From Chloroflexota bacterium (GTDB lineage: Bacteria; Chloroflexota; Anaerolineae; Anaerolineales; Villigracilaceae): a stretch of 64,000 nt of DNA. The stretch's first letter is position 1; the number at the start of each line of letters is the position of its first letter. A model generated the notes under the pieces. The model made no database searches. It had not been told where the DNA came from and worked only from the letters and a program-made list of their open reading frames with translations. The DNA is taken from contig JAEWVF010000079.1 in NCBI GenBank assembly GCA_023459215.1, positions 33,167 through 97,166 of the forward strand, given 5' to 3'. The translations under genes were made by a program, and so were the position numbers. This document shows, in pieces, positions 63,911-64,000 of this stretch.

Positions 63911-64000
63911 ATGACATGGATACCGAGAAAACTAACCCGAGAACAAATGTCAGAGCGGCGCACAGAAGGAGTGCGTATGCTGCAAGCTGGCGAAAAAAGT
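63911..64000 (+). CDS. Probable IS630-type transposase / HTH protein, 3' partial
   Basis: Thirty codons to the window edge: MTWIPRKLTREQMSERRTEG and then VRMLQAGEKS. This is the usual start of an HTH domain of IS630-family transposases and related HTH proteins (KLTREQ-EERR-EG--LL-AG--S). The upstream 37 bp are AT-rich with a TTGACA at 63878. The rest of the gene, and any terminal inverted repeat, are outside the window. Could also be an orphan HTH protein. Confidence 0.55.
   Translation, partial: MTWIPRKLTREQMSERRTEGVRMLQAGEKS

Noticed and set aside
1..64000. tRNA or rRNA genes
   Set aside because: I looked for T-loop (GTTCGA/GTTCAA) and acceptor pairings and for rRNA conserved blocks and saw none; a covariance-model scan would be decisive.

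Overview
The window looks like a chromosomal segment of an anaerobic or facultative member of the Chloroflexota, most likely class Anaerolineae. This is an inference from gene content and style: HndABC/HydBC-type NADH-linked iron-sulfur modules with the CBS/ATPase, DRTGG and PHP companions, a Rex regulator, a TIGR03960/TIGR03936 radical-SAM pair, many Pro/Thr-rich lipoproteins with LysM or SH3b domains, a two-subunit glycine decarboxylase, and many dispersed palindromic repeats, one of them encoding the peptide STGSGQA inside a gene. No rRNA, tRNA, CRISPR array or prophage is seen. The only mobile-element trace is a probable transposase start at the right edge.

Layout. 1-8.8 kb: redox module (CBS/ATPase, DRTGG and PHP proteins, then a Rex-type operator, NuoE-like, ATPase, 2Fe-2S ferredoxin, NuoF-like with extra ferredoxin; a second NuoE/NuoF pair; a formate/nitrite channel). 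No catalytic hydrogenase or formate dehydrogenase subunit is present. 8.8-10.2 kb: two small Tic20-like membrane proteins and two tandem Cys4 membrane microproteins. 10.2-17.1 kb: thiamine operon on the minus strand (TPP riboswitch, thiamine pyrophosphokinase, binding protein, permease, SulP carrier, ATPase, DUF402). 17.1-21.8 kb: three tandem LysM/M23-like lipoproteins. 21.8-25.7 kb: a thiol-redox operon (ECF sigma, zinc anti-sigma, zinc ribbon, protein disulfide oxidoreductase, TlpA-like, OsmC), divergent from an unusual cNMP-binding/NifU fusion. 25.7-27.7 kb: three LiaF-like membrane proteins. 28-33 kb: radical-SAM pair and two SH3b lipoproteins. 33-39.7 kb: Rex, an anchored hypothetical protein, MreB, and F1-ATPase genes atpC, atpD, atpG and atpA. 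40-45.5 kb: SPFH pair, MerR/TipA and PadR regulators, hydrolase, SDR, small acetyltransferase. 45.5-57.4 kb: Ser/Thr kinase, VanZ-like protein, PabBC, methyltransferase-like membrane protein, leucyl aminopeptidase, several small enzymes, DUF2270 protein and dihydropyrimidinase, interspersed with palindromic repeats. 57.4-61.4 kb: tandem glycine riboswitch and gcvH, gcvPA, gcvPB. 61.4-64 kb: TIR/formylglycine-enzyme-fold protein, SDR and transposase fragment.

How it fits together. The redox module, its Rex-type operator and Rex suggest NADH/NAD-controlled electron disposal, with the two NuoEF pairs probably serving hydrogenase and/or formate dehydrogenase catalytic subunits encoded elsewhere. 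Two riboswitches, each with a visible promoter and intrinsic terminator, control thiamine uptake/activation and glycine cleavage. The most unusual items are the cNMP-NifU fusion, the TIR-FGE protein with a C-terminus resembling a diversity-generating-retroelement variable region, a 56-residue insertion in AtpA, in-frame palindromic insertions in PabBC and dihydropyrimidinase, and a set of genes whose -10 box lies 5-7 nt before ATG with no Shine-Dalgarno (probable leaderless mRNAs). All functional calls come from reading motifs; no database search was run.
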